Part shown: positions 38,885 through 49,628 of the stretch, piece by piece
How the letters are laid out: every line of letters begins with the position of its first letter
Position numbering within the stretch: position 1 is the first letter of the stretch
Assembly (NCBI GenBank): GCA_900074885.1
Contig: FJUW01000059.1
Location: 124,001 to 188,000, forward strand
Source: Rhynchosporium graminicola
Taxonomy: Eukaryota; Ascomycota; Leotiomycetes; Helotiales; Ploettnerulaceae
Length of the DNA: 64,000 nt
Direction: 5' to 3'
Position numbers and translations under genes: made by a program
Notes under the pieces: model-generated
What the model was told of the DNA's origin: nothing
The model's database searches: none
The model's input: only the letters and a program-made list of their open reading frames with translations

Positions 38885-39984
38885 TCAATGATAATCGCCG
38901 AATGACATGCGATCCAGGCCGAGAAGAATATCCATGGGGTCCAGATCTGGAATATCGCCTCCGGTATCATCAGCATGACCACATATATTCAAAGGGATGG
39001 CACAATTTTCATGTCCCTCGTGAGCCTCGCCAGGTCCATGAGTGTGGAAGTGGCAGGCGCACATTATCATGCGATTTAGTGGCGAAAACCCCTCCTTGGG
39101 CTTTGTATTCTCCGAACCCTCGTTATATCGGCGAGCGAACACCCCAAATCTGCACGAGATCCACGTCAACACGGAAGTCAAGAATCCTGGTGCAGCCAGG
39201 CAAGCGAACGTCAGCTCATGCCTTAGATTTTTGCAGCCGCCACCGGTGTGGATGACATTGACAGCGATGCAGAGGTTGCGAAGTTGGGAGCCAGCCAGGC
39301 TTTGTGATCTTGAAGATCTTGATCAACAAGGCCGAACTGAAGGCTGTATAATACTCGGAGAAGCCATCTTGAACAGCATCGATAGCGCAGTTCATCAGAT
39401 CCGATATATTCCACTTGTCCGCCAAAGCATAAATCTCGACGAGCTTGTTCTCGGCAGCCTTGAATCTAGAGTGTAGGTCGTTCTCCATGCGCTAAGCCGT
39501 TGCTTCGTTGGGCGGACGTGAATTAGAGATGTGGCTTGGGGGACCTGGAAGTTCACCCTGGATCATGTTAGATTATTGCACGCGCGAAAATGCTACGGGC
39601 ATTGCAAAGTAACAACGGAATCGCAGGTTACAGTGTAGAACCATTCACTGATTACGCAGAAGAGATCGGGGTCCTCCTCGTTCGAGAAAAGAAAGCCATT
39701 ATCTCCGGATTCGCTGGCCAAGCTCTCGTCGAAGGATGTGTATGCTTCTGGAGAAGAGCCTTGTGGACGTTGAAAGTTTGCCGCTGTTGGTTGTCAGCCA
39801 GTTACGCACACAGTTAGATGTTATGTTCTCTCGAGACATACCTTGTTGTCGCAACCAACTTCAATCTGAATCATCTCTGTACCAATCTCGCTGTACGGGT
39901 TAGTCCAAGGCACGTATCTAACTTGTTAGAGAGCAGGTAGGCTTACGCGCCGAGCTTGGGCTTCTTGAGTGATTTGCAGGACAT
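38885..39984 (-). pseudogene. BTB/POZ domain protein pseudogene
   Basis: Spliced minus-strand exons spell a BTB protein: MSCKSLKKPKLG, then EIGTEMIQIEVGCDNK, TFNVHKALLQKH (the BTB core), SNEEDPDLFCVISEWFYT, an intron, GELPGPPSHISNS and KLVEIYALADKWNISDL, and a C-terminal tail with Cys/His-rich CACHFHTHGPGEAHEGH. Four introns or exon joins look normal, but three defects break it. A CA duplication near 39740 shifts frame after QKHT. A TAG stands at about 39493 before RMEND (CAG to TAG fits a RIP-type change). A GGCT duplication near 39296 shifts frame after ITKPG. BTB proteins commonly act as adaptors for Cul3 ubiquitin ligases or in transcription. Assembly errors remain an alternative for the indels. 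Confidence 0.7.
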
Positions 39985-40029
39985 CTTGAGTGTGGAAAGA
40001 CTGCTAGTAAATTGTTATTATGGGCTGCT

Positions 40030-40438
40030 TCGAGGAGGAAAGCAGTATATGTACCTAGAGAAGTGACAGGTGGGCGAAAGATGTTTGCTTCTTGGATGCC
40101 ATAGATGGTCCTTAGATCTTCCCCCAACTCATCTCTCCAGACCTTCGGTCTCATTTTCTTGTAGAACAACATTTTTTAACATCTCCACTAACGCAGAGAC
40201 CTCACTGATCCTCCTAAGGGAACCACTATCGTTATCGAATGTTTTCTGCGATCCCTCACCAACGCAATGCGGTGGCAGCTCTGGCTCCGCTCTCAGCTGC
40301 CGCTCGAAAGTCATGACAGCCTTGCGACACTTTGCATTAGCAACCGTCGTCTTGACCATATCGCGACTATCAAGACTCTCAGGCTTTGTGTGTGTACTAT
40401 CTTCCTTCAAGTCGATTTCTCGGGGCTTTTCGAGCCAT
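40030..40438 (-). pseudogene. Frameshifted gene of unknown function upstream of the BTB pseudogene
   Basis: The minus-strand frame starts at the ATG at 40438 (MARK) and goes out of frame at an AAAA run within a few codons. The adjacent frame then reads protein-like from REIDLKEDSTHTKPE to NVVLQENETEGLER. A second single-base shift near 40130 moves to a frame reading ELGEDLRTIYGIQEANIF, followed by a possible splice donor (GTACAT) near 40055. The pieces read as one polar, helix-rich protein of about 130 residues, but I recognise no family. It could be the 5' part of the neighbouring BTB locus. Two single-base indels make it non-functional as it stands. Confidence 0.4.
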
Positions 40439-41119
40439 TATGGATGCTAGCATCCTTGGTGAGAGCCCAAGGGAGGGGATTGAGCATATCGTACTGTTAG
40501 GAAAGTACCTACTGAACCATTAAGGCATTTCACACAGTTCTCAAGGCAATCAATTGTATATCCTCATGACTTTGTCACATCATTTTCAAGAGACACATCC
40601 ACGAACTCATTGAGAAATATGTACAGTGAGTTACCTAGGTAGTAACTCACATCGAGATATGCGCATACATCAATCTCACAGGTTTCCTCGCAACAACTCG
40701 TTGGATCTCAAAGATCATAACTTCATCAATCCTCTTGCCCTCTTTTCTCGCGCTAAACATCCTTCTAAACCACGACTAAGCCACCTCGTTCGTCGTAGGG
40801 AAAATACTCGTCAGTACATGCGCACTCATCCACCACTTCCCGCCAGTTGCGTAAGAAACTTCGACTTTCGCTTCTGCTCCCCTATCGAGGGCGAAGAAGT
40901 GATTCCGCTCCCTTCTTATGGAACGAGAAGTATTGCTCCGATCGAACCTTTGAACAACGCGGACAGACATATCAGATTCTCCAACCCTCCCATAGTGCTC
41001 GGCCAACACTTGAGAACCCATTGCGCAGAAAGCACACCTTTCCGATGTCTAGCCCGCCTTCTGATCTTCTCCCCGACACGCCGACTGACCCCCCATGAGA
41101 CAGTCTCACATATGCCTGC
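40439..41119. other. Intergenic with overlapping open frames on both strands
   Basis: A plus-strand frame of 166 codons (40626-41126) and a minus-strand frame of 81 codons (40776-41021) overlap. Neither has a recognisable domain, signal peptide or intron structure, so I cannot say whether either is real. Confidence 0.4.
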
Positions 41120-41515
41120 TTACTGATCGCCGCTAACTGGAAAACATTTCAATGGCTCTTTCCTCAAAGAACAAAGAGGTCCAGTAGCCCGTGAGGCGTC
41201 CGTCCACTGTGTGCAATCATGAACCCGGTTGTAGATGAGGTTACAGTAACCTATGATTTTCTGGCTACCATTGACGACTTTGGAGCGTACATTAGTTAAT
41301 CCCGGGTCCTTATTGGATATCTGGTCAAGCACTTCGTTGCCGTTGGTCATTTTTCTATATTTCATAAATCAGTAACCAAACGTTTTCTTTGAGATCAAGG
41401 GGCCTTACAGGCTGCATGAGCATAAAGGCGAGCTGCGAGCCTCAAGATCTGCACCGTTGACTGCTGCTGAGAGAGCGCCGGAGATGAATAGAGCGGAAAG
41501 GATAGAGAGCTTCAT
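41120..41515 (-). CDS. Small secreted cysteine-rich protein (effector-like)
   Basis: Two exons, 41515-41409 and 41354-41120, give 113 residues; the 54-nt intron has a GTAAGG donor and TATAG acceptor and keeps frame (SCSL to KMTNGN). The protein begins with a signal peptide, MKLSILSALFISGALSAAV, and has six cysteines in the mature part (PLCSC, GYC, HDC, LCS, KCF), an even number suited to disulfides. No enzyme motif is present. Size, secretion and cysteines match the usual criteria for fungal effectors or small toxic or antimicrobial proteins; function is unknown. An AT-rich TATA-like element lies about 95 bases upstream near 41612. It sits between pseudogenes and a transposon. Confidence 0.72.
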
Positions 41516-42078
41516 GATTGGAGTGAGTTGGATCTGAAAAATGCGAGTTGTATTCGTTGGAAGAGAAGATGGGGATGAGCTAGCGTTTTCCCCGGGGGAG
41601 CCTGTGTCTATTTAATCACCTGAAGATACGCGCATTACAAAGCCTAGCCCATCCTTCATCTATTTATCCTTCCATGAACCTTTAAGCATACTATTCTTTC
41701 ATTTGCTCGCTAATCGATTTATGTTTATTTATATCACAAGCTCGGAATACTGAAAACTCTGATAAATAGACGTTACGTACACCGCCCTACAAATATAGCC
41801 AGAAGTAGGTTCTTCCCTAGCACGCTCATCCCAAGAACTGACTGGCAAATCGCCCGCATACGCGCAAGCGCATGAGATTTAATCAAATCGAGTAGTTTAA
41901 TAAAACTTGTAGTTTCAAAAACTACGAAGTAAGGCACTGTATGGGATTTATGACGACTAAAGTATGCTTTGTGATATACTGGAGAGATATAGCGGGGTTT
42001 CGCTAACTTTATCATTTCACATGGGAAATCCTTGAATTTACACGCAATTTTTCATTCGCAACAAAAGCCTTTCATATA
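41516..42078. other. Promoter of the secreted cysteine-rich gene and flank of the Mutator-like element
   Basis: The first 150 bases are the likely promoter of the secreted cysteine-rich gene. Beyond that the DNA becomes AT-rich. A perfect short hairpin lies near 41910-41928 (GTAGTTT and its complement). The 8-bp target duplication copy TTCATATA occupies 42071-42078. Confidence 0.5.
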
Positions 42079-42127
42079 GGCCACAGCTAAATCGCCATGG
42101 TCAAATAGCTAAACCGCCATGCGCTAA
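42079..42127. repeat. Left terminal inverted repeat of the MULE
   Basis: It begins GGCCACAGCTAAATCGCC and pairs with 44567-44519. It contains two tandem versions of AGCTAAAYCGCCATG separated by a short spacer, a repeat within the repeat that could be a transposase-binding site pair. Confidence 0.88.
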
Positions 42128-42391
42128 TTAGACGAGCCGAAAGTGCAGTGTGCATTTATCACTACTAAGATTTATATGTATAATTATGTATAGTATATCG
42201 CTGGCTATTTAATCATCGAAATCATCTTTACCCTCTGTATCCTGAGTATATACTTCAATCCTCCTAATTACATCTCTTTGAATCAATGATTCACTCGCTA
42301 TAGTAGTATTTACTATACTATCTGAATGATAGATTAATGATATGCTATATATATACCCTCTTTCTCTCTGTGTACCGGGCTTATAGCTATC

Positions 42392-44260
42392 TTAATGTCC
42401 CCTATTAAGCCTTTGTATCGCTATTGCAGTCGATGACACGCTATTTTGTACTAGAAAAGGCTGCCCGAGTGATACAGGGGTAGAGCTAGAGGGCAATTCA
42501 AAAGCTGAAGGCTCCTGGCGTGTATTTGAAGGAGCTACTCTTCCTCTAAGCGCACCTTTAGGTCTACCTTTACCTTTAACCTTTAATAGATTCAAGAGAG
42601 GAAGAGGAGCTAGGGGAGTAGAGTATATCGATTCAGGCCTATTATAGTACTAGTGGTAATAAATATCACTCAGAAGTACACTGCCACCTTCCTGCTATCG
42701 CTTCTAAAGAGTATAAAAGTAAAGTAGACCAAATGCTTATTGAATAGTATAATAATAGCTGTTTAGTAGAGGTCTAGAAACAGGTAGTTTACTATACTAT
42801 TATATGATAATTTGGAGGGCCCGGCTATAGACAAATGGAAGAACTGCAGCTAAAAGAGGTATATTTGTAGTATAGCGAGGTCGTAATTACTGCTGCGTAA
42901 TAGTTGAGAGAATACTAGTATATTAAGTATTCCAAAAGAGCTGCAATTTGAGGAATATACCTCGGAGGTCTATATGGCCACGCTATAAGTATAGCTTCAA
43001 AGTAGCGTGATAACCTTCAATCGGACTAGTAACTATAATTCTAAAGTGATATGATTTATCTACCTAAAAGGCTATAAGTTTCTCTTTCTAGAGCAGCCAT
43101 ATACTCTCGCAGTAGCTTACAGCGCCTACTGGAAATTGGGCATGAATCTCTAGGAGAGTAGTATTAAATGCGTCCTTAGTAGTACTAGCGAGTAGTATAT
43201 TCCAGGAGCTTAAGAATGCTTGAAAGGTAGGGTGGCGTGTCCAGTTTCTAGTAGTATCTTTGATTAGCCTAGGGAAGTACTTCTTAGTCTTTGCTAGTAT
43301 ATTCATATTAATATGCTACCGGCAGAGGAGGTGGCGAGCAGATAGAAAGAATGTTTTAATACACCTAATTAGAGCTAATTCCCTATCTGTTATAATAGAA
43401 ACTAGCTCCTGAATTATATATTAGGATATAAGTTCCTTGAGTTGTAATAGCGCCTAGGTATAATCTCTCTCGGTCTCTCCTGATAAGAATACTAATCCAA
43501 GCTAAATAACTATATTATTCCTAGTAATACCACAGATATTCAAGAGAGGCATATTGAATCGATTCGTCTTATATATACAGTCGAGGAGTAATATATCTGA
43601 ATACTACTTCCATAGTTGGAGAGAGATTAGGTATATAAAGAAGAGTCGTTGTAAAGGGCCGGTCTAAGGGTAATATCGAGAGGAGAAGTTATTGTTTTAC
43701 AGTTCCTAAATTAGTAGCTATATAAGTACTTGACTTGAATATTTCTGGATTTATATACCTCTATAAGCCACTGAATTAGCGTCTTTCTACCTAACTCCCT
43801 TTTGCGCTCTATTTATACTAGATTAGAGATATCTTTAGAAAGTAGAGAGATACTTGAGCCTTCTTCGCGTAAGGCTGAAAGTATTTGAGCGTTTAGTATG
43901 CCGGCTTTAGCTAGAGAGCTAATAGAAGCATATACTTCTGCCGGAATAGAAGCAATTCTATATACTAGATAGGCTATTAAATCTGCAGAAGCCGTATGAT
44001 TATGTGTAGCGTCGATAACCCTCAATTACCACTTCTCTGATACTCGGTCTTTCAAGAGAGAGACTCTCATATGATACCCACACTTCTTGGAGCTTATATT
44101 TTGACGCCTCTTAGAGGGATCGATATCCTTTTACTTGCCTCTTTAGTTGTATTTACTTGCGCGGTCGCAGATAAATAATACTCGTATAGATTTAGTGTCC
44201 TGTTACTTGAAGGTATACCTATGAGCTTTAGCATGCGCCTAGCATGCAGCAAATCCAGTA
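42392..44260 (-). pseudogene. Degenerate MULE transposase
   Basis: Three minus-strand islands fit a fungal MULE transposase read from right to left. One at 44025-43813 includes HNHTASADLIAY and a following SAL/REEGSSISLLSKDI helix. One at 43306-43088 includes FQAFLSSWNILLASTTKDAFN. One at 42595-42392, near the C-terminus, includes KGKGRPKGALRG and EPSAFELPSSS. A possible zinc-finger N-terminal part lies near 44100-44260. Stops and frame changes separate them. The protein would have cut and moved the element; it is not functional now. Confidence 0.65.
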
Positions 44261-44518
44261 GCAATATTACTATAAATTGCTGTAGGCGGCGCAGGGCCGC
44301 AAGCGTGAGAATTAGAAGTTATAGTATAAGACAGAAGTAGTAGGAGTCTAGTAAGAGTCTCTGAATAACCTTAATTTTAGCTCAATTACAATCCTTAACC
44401 TCAGGGGTAATTATATTATTATGAAAGTTTTTATTATATATAAATAGGCCTTGCCTTCTAGTACAAATTTTTATAGGGAAGCACGTCCCGTAGATACACA
44501 CGCCAAGTTGATAGAATT

Positions 44519-44567
44519 TTAGCGCATGGCGGTTTAGCTATTTGACTATGGCGATTTAGCTGTAGCC
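44519..44567. repeat. Right terminal inverted repeat of the MULE
   Basis: Reverse complement of the left repeat except at two positions (positions 4 and 21 of the repeat), where it carries T and A instead of C and G. It ends directly at the second TTCATATA copy. Confidence 0.88.
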
Positions 44568-44575
44568 TTCATATA

Positions 44576-46993
44576 ACACGAGGCTGCAAGTAAGACCCGA
44601 CTATCATGTCAATCGTCCATTCTTCTCTTTCGATCTCGGCGCTGTAGCAGAGCGTGACCGTCCATAACCGAGTGTTGAAAGATAGGAAGAAAATTGTGAG
44701 AGCCACGAGCCATCAATCAACTGGGTTGTTCCGTCAGCTACCTACTGTATCTGAAAGTGAGCTTTCCACACACAATTCAAACCTAGCTCTTCAAACATCT
44801 ACAGTACCTCCCTTTCCACTTGTACAAGTAAATAAGCATAAGATAAGCAAGATCGATGAATCATAACTCTATTAAATTCATTTGATGTCGAAATCTATTA
44901 TCTATCTATCTATTTATTAATTCAGCGAAATCTTAGAACCCAGCGCCGTCTGTGAGTTTGAATTTCTCGAAGGTACCTTGAAGCTTTCTCTCCTTCTCTC
45001 AATCATGTACTGTACTATCATACCGACACAGGACTTGGATCAGATCCCCCTCAACGGCTTGCTAGCTAGCAGTGAACATATCCAATGTTCGAACTCACTA
45101 CTGAGTGCCTCACAGTCTTGACATGATATGACATGATCCGCCATCCGTTGTCATCTCCAACGACGAGTCCAGATAATTCCATCTTTTGCAAATCCCAACC
45201 TATGACCACCATCTCAGCTTTCAAAACCCAGAAAGATAATGCCTCTCCTAGCATGCAGAAGTAAAGCAGACAAACTCCTTATGCATTCCTACTAATTTGC
45301 ATCATCTTCCATCTTCCATCTTCCCAGTCGTATCAAGCCAAACCACACCGAACCAAATCACCGAACAAGCTCTCTCTCCCTCTCCCCCCTACTCAAGAGT
45401 TTTCCAAAGTCGTGCTTGGTCTTGGGCTCAACCCCTTCTTCTCCTCCAAAGAATGCGATTGCCGTTCATGTTCCTGTTCCTGTTCCACTTCCAGTTCCCG
45501 GGATGACGACGAAGAGGACGGTAATGGGGTTAAAGTATCTTTCTTCTCATGGTGCGTGACCGTGACGTTGACGACGACCGAGACGGAGATGGAGAAGAGG
45601 TTCGAGAGGAATTGGAATATTGATCGTGGTACTGGTTCGTAAGGAGGGTTTGGAGATGACGTGGCGTGCATCGTTGGGAGATTGGTAGAGGTGGTGATGT
45701 AGTGGTGCTGTTAATTTTGGTGTTTTCGTGGGTTTGCGGGTGTGGCAGTGGTCGTGATGAAGAAGTTTGGGTCTTGTACAAGATCCGAATCGATACTGAT
45801 ATGAGTAGGAATCAATATCTGCCGATGTAACTCGAGCTGCCAGACCTTTGAACAAAAAGAAATTCGATCAGAGGAAAGGTTCCATCATGGCCCTCCAACA
45901 CAAATAAAGTCCATCATTCTCCTCTTCCCCCATGGCCACCAACCAACCCTCTTACATCATTCCTACACCATCCCATCCTTGATCCGATCTTCCCAAACAT
46001 CCTGATCCTCATCCTCCTCGCATCCGAGCACCAAGCCCTCACCATGATACGCCTCTTCCTACGAGAACTAACCAGCTAGGAATCTTCATGAGACTTATCT
46101 CGTCATCACTGTTTATAAACAATCAAGAAACAAACCCACGGAAACCGTCCTCAGATTCATCCGAACTACTCACCTCCCTACCTACAGCGGCACCGATACA
46201 ATAATACAGCGAACTGCAATAAAACAGAAGAAAAATCCAAAGAGAACGGTTACTTTAATCTGGTTGAAGATAGAGTTCGACTCCGTCGCAGAAAAAATGT
46301 CCATGCAAAAGACATATTAAAACCCATTTACGTTTCAAGTCGGTAGGAAAGACGTCATGGCAGCCTTGCGCACGCACGAGCGAGCTGTGAGAGTCAGCGC
46401 CCAGAATTGAAGAAGTTGGGTTTCCTTCATGTAACTGGAACATGATCTTATATGAAGCTCAAAGGAGAGGAATCAATTAATACCTACCTACTTTGTCGAG
46501 CCTCCACTCCACCGAAAGTTCTATGGCCCGGGCCGTGTATTAGGACTTCGCTTACTAGCTGGGGGTGTTTACTTATTACCAGATGAATTTCAGCACACAC
46601 TCCAGCGGTCATAATCGATTTCCTTAGTATTCCGTAAAGCGTTGTATGATAGCTTTGGTTTTCAATAGCATACAAACACAAGTGACTCTTCCTTCGCTCG
46701 GCAATACGACAGCACAGAAACGCAGAGCGAGGCACTGCAATGCGAAATCTGGAAGAGAAAAAACGCCTATTTGTGTACTCGAATGGATAAAGACAAAGAA
46801 AACGGCTGCCAGGTTCATTCCCAGCAGCAGGTATTTGTATCCTCCCAGTGATTTTCCATACACATCCCAGCTCTCTCGTCCTCCCGTCACCCGCTTCCCC
46901 TTTGTATCCTCTGCGCCTCTCCATACAAACCAGACCGCCACTACCCATCGTGGTCAAAGTTTTGCTGAACACATTGCATCTCAAGTATCCTCA
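44576..46993. other. Intergenic, with short microsatellites
   Basis: About 2.4 kb without a supported gene. A TCTA microsatellite lies at about 44897-44916 and a CATCTTC repeat near 45301-45325. Several frames of 60-166 codons (for example 46484-46984 minus and 45412-45642 plus) overlap each other in low-complexity DNA and show no domain or splice pattern. Confidence 0.5.
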
Positions 46994-48189
46994 TCAAGAA
47001 ACAGGACTCCAAGGCATCGGAATCAAAATCCTTGACTTCATACTTTGAATCAACGGCACAGTCTTATGCACGGTATCTCCCCAACCCTCCACATTCCAGC
47101 TCTGCTCTCTCCTCACCTTCCTCTCCTCCAAATCCGCAAACTGCCACAGATGATGCACTGTGTTCAGCTCTCCAATTTGTACGAACCAAGCGCCAACTCC
47201 TTCCATAACCTCTCTTCTCGCCTTCAATCCTCTACGCCAATGCGTCTCCCACTCGAGGAGGTTACCGGGGTGGAGAGTGTAGGAGCGGAGTTCGAATACA
47301 CCGCCTAGAGAGCGAGGTGGAGTGGTGGGCCAGAATGAGAATTCTTGCATCAGAGATGTATTCTTCGAGGTTATAAGAGATTTGAGTTTCTTGTCAAAGG
47401 CGGGAAATTCGGGGTGGCTGGCAATGGAGTGGAGGGAGTCGTGGTAGCCGTGGTATCGTTGGTATTCCCATATGTGGACTGAAAGCATTAGCCAAGCTGC
47501 AGACTCAGTCGCTTTGCGAACTTACCAAATGTATCACAATCGCCCACCTCAGTTCTCCAACTTCCCACCAGGTGCACTTTGTTCTCGACCATCCCCGCCA
47601 TCTTTGGATACCAGTTCCCCACCAACTCGACGTATTCATCCACCTTATCTGGCTTGACTTGATGCATGACAATCGAATGGACGTACTTTCCTCTCGCCAA
47701 CACCTGACTGAAGGAATGCTCAATCTCGCGTTCCATCTCCTGTCCCTCCTTCGTTCCATAGATCAAGCTACTCAGCTTGCCTTTCTTAGTGGTCTCTTCA
47801 TCTTGCGCACTACCTGTAGAAGCAGCATCTTTGCGTGAGCTTGAGTCCTGCTCGGACAACGTAGAAGTATGATTAGGAGAAGAACGAGAAACTGGCGTCG
47901 CATCCGTCACACGTTTCCCTAGAACGGGAAAGGCAGCGGGGACTTCAATGCGATAATGAGAATCATCAAGGGGTAAAACTTTCGAATAGGACTGACTTGA
48001 CTCTTTCTTGCTCAATTCTGCGAGCTTCTCCCGGAACTGCTTCTGCTTTGCGTCGAACGATGCGGCGCCATTGGAATCGACGTCTGAGAGGGCGGGAGAT
48101 CTAGAGAGGGCTGATGTGCTGGTGAAGGTACGCAGGAAGTTGCTTGTTGCTGTGAAGCTGGAGCTCTTGACCAGACGGCGGGCGAACAT
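46994..48189 (-). CDS. NIPSNAP family mitochondrial protein
   Basis: Exons 48189-47526 and 47478-46994 (47-nt intron, GTAAGT donor, CTAAT branch, TTTCAG acceptor) give 382 residues. The N-terminus MFARRLVKSSSFTATSNFL is basic and Ser/Arg-rich, a typical mitochondrial presequence. Residues from about 155 on form two NIPSNAP-type dimeric barrel repeats: SIVMHQVKPDKVDEYVELVG and ending VHIWEYQRYHGYHDSLH, then GVFELRSYTLHPGNLLEWE to WQFADLEERKVRREQSW. NIPSNAP proteins are mitochondrial and linked to vesicle or mitophagy functions in animals; the fungal role is less clear. The gene is divergent from the ATP synthase subunit J gene. Confidence 0.9.
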
Positions 48190-49163
48190 GTTGTAATAGA
48201 TGGTTTGGAGAGGGGGATGTGTAGATGTGTAGAATTGCCGTAGTTTTGTACAGTTCTAATAAAAGAGTATGGGGGAGTTGTTGAGCTGCGTTGTATGATC
48301 GACCTTAAGCTTGACCTTGCTTTTGGCCAGGGAGCTCAGCTCTATCGGCCTGATTGATTGTGATGCTTGTCGATGCGACACAACCCTGAATGACGGACGG
48401 CTTGACGTAGCGAACCGGGGTCTGGAGATGATGTCTTGAAGCCGTGGCCGTTCCGTGCCGTTTTGTTCACCCGTAGATATCGTTTTGTACCGCCAGAATC
48501 CAGGAATGGTCGTGATCCGTGTCAATCGAGTATATGGTAAGGTATCAAGAAGTAGAGGCAGGGCAGGGCAGTGAGGAGGGAAGCAGTTCGCGGGGAAGTC
48601 GAGGATATACTTACTTACTCTGTACTCGTTCGTACAGCAAGCACGAATAAGAGTGAGTGCGCCAAGGAAGCGGAGGAGAGGAGAGGAGAGGAGAGGAGAG
48701 GAGAGGGGCGGAGAGGGGATCCCAATCAAATGTTGATCGTCTATTGGATCAATCGATGCCAATGCAGCTCGACTTCTTGATCAGAACCACCCCGCATTTA
48801 AGTACTCTTTCAGAAGTTTACTCCGTATGCAGTGGGTCGGTTGGTGTGAGGGAGGAAACGTGAGTGGGTGAAGATGTCTAGTCATGCATGACAACATTGA
48901 CAAGGGGTAGCTTGTTGTTTTGAGCTGGAGAAGATGCTAACCCAAGTAGTCCTAGCTGCCCTGCCGTCTTTTGAGCTAAACTCTTCTTGTACAGCCCCCA
49001 CGAGGTAATCACATGATCAGACCACTATTACTGATATAGCTTAGCTTGTGAAATGCGGCTCTGCAGCAATTCAAGCTGCGCTCTCATCAACAGCATACGA
49101 GCTCGTCACCACCGACTTAATCCACCACTGTAAACCGCACCCCCAACCGCACAAACACACAAG
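48190..49163. other. Shared upstream region of two divergent mitochondrial genes, with GGAGA repeats
   Basis: About 970 bp between the starts of the NIPSNAP-like gene (minus) and the subunit J gene (plus). It contains a purine-rich tract of roughly seven GGAGA-type units at 48672-48718. No coding frame is supported. The short stretch before 49164 is probably the subunit J promoter. Confidence 0.55.
48672..48718. repeat. GGAGA purine microsatellite
   Basis: About seven near-perfect tandem GGAGA pentamers followed by a variant GGGGCGGAGAGGGG end. It lies between two divergent promoters and has marked purine/pyrimidine strand asymmetry. Confidence 0.85.
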
Positions 49164-49628
49164 ATGCCTGGTCTCCTCGGAAAGAAGTTCAACGCGCCAG
49201 TCCGTACGTACAATTGGATTCCCGGGCCTTCGCAGACGGGAAAGATGAATGCTAATAAGATTTTTCCAGTGCGCCCAATGGCTCCTTTCTTCGCTGCTGG
49301 TACGATACGTCCCTTTGCATTACCCAACTGATTTCACGTCGAACCATGGGGCTATGATCCGAGGGTGTCGCGCCGGATGATTGCCGCGGAATCGACTGCA
49401 TATACGGGATGGAGATTTCCTCGGTAGTGGAATGCTGATTTGGTGTCCGCAGGTCTCGTCATCCTCTACGGTGTCAATGCTGCCCAGAACGCTATGATGA
49501 ACAGTAAGTCCGGAAGGCAGCAACTGCATCTTACAGACGATAGCTCATACAATGTCTTCTCAGGCGCCGAATTCAAGAACGATCCCCGCAACCCAAATGC
49601 CGGAAAGATCCAGGACCCAACGAAGTAG
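49164..49628 (+). CDS. ATP18: Mitochondrial F1Fo ATP synthase subunit J
   Basis: Four tiny exons, 49164-49203, 49270-49299, 49453-49503 and 49564-49628, give 61 residues: MPGLLGKKFNAPVLRPMAPF and onward through a hydrophobic helix (FFAAGLVILYGVNAAQNAMM) to EFKNDPRNPNAGKIQDPTK. Length, LGKKF start, KPMAPF-like motif, one membrane helix and the NDPRNP end match subunit J (yeast Atp18 family), an accessory subunit of the membrane Fo sector. All introns have canonical donors (GTACGT, GTACGA, GTAAGT) and CAG acceptors, and exon phases join correctly. The exons are too short to be seen as single frames. Confidence 0.92.

Larger units (their letters stand above)
42079..44567 (-). mobile_element. Mutator-like (MULE) DNA transposon with 49-bp terminal inverted repeats
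   Basis: The 49-bp ends (42079-42127 and 44519-44567) are inverted repeats with only two mismatches, flanked by an 8-bp direct repeat TTCATATA (42071-42078 and 44568-44575). Length is about 2.49 kb. The interior carries a RIP-broken transposase on the minus strand. TIR length, 8-bp duplication and transposase fragments agree with the Mutator superfamily (target duplications usually 8-11 bp). Both TIR mismatches are of CpA/TpG to TpA type. The element is inactive but its borders are unusually clean. Confidence 0.88.

Noticed and set aside
40626..41126. 166-codon plus-strand frame
   Set aside because: Overlaps a minus-strand frame, has no domain or signal peptide, and crosses the 3' end of the spliced secreted cysteine-rich gene.
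45393..45855. Cys/Ser-rich and His-rich frames on both strands
   Set aside because: Low-complexity DNA produces them; no start context or intron signals.
46484..46984. 166-codon minus-strand frame next to the NIPSNAP-like gene
   Set aside because: Overlapped on both strands by frames of similar length and without recognisable features.
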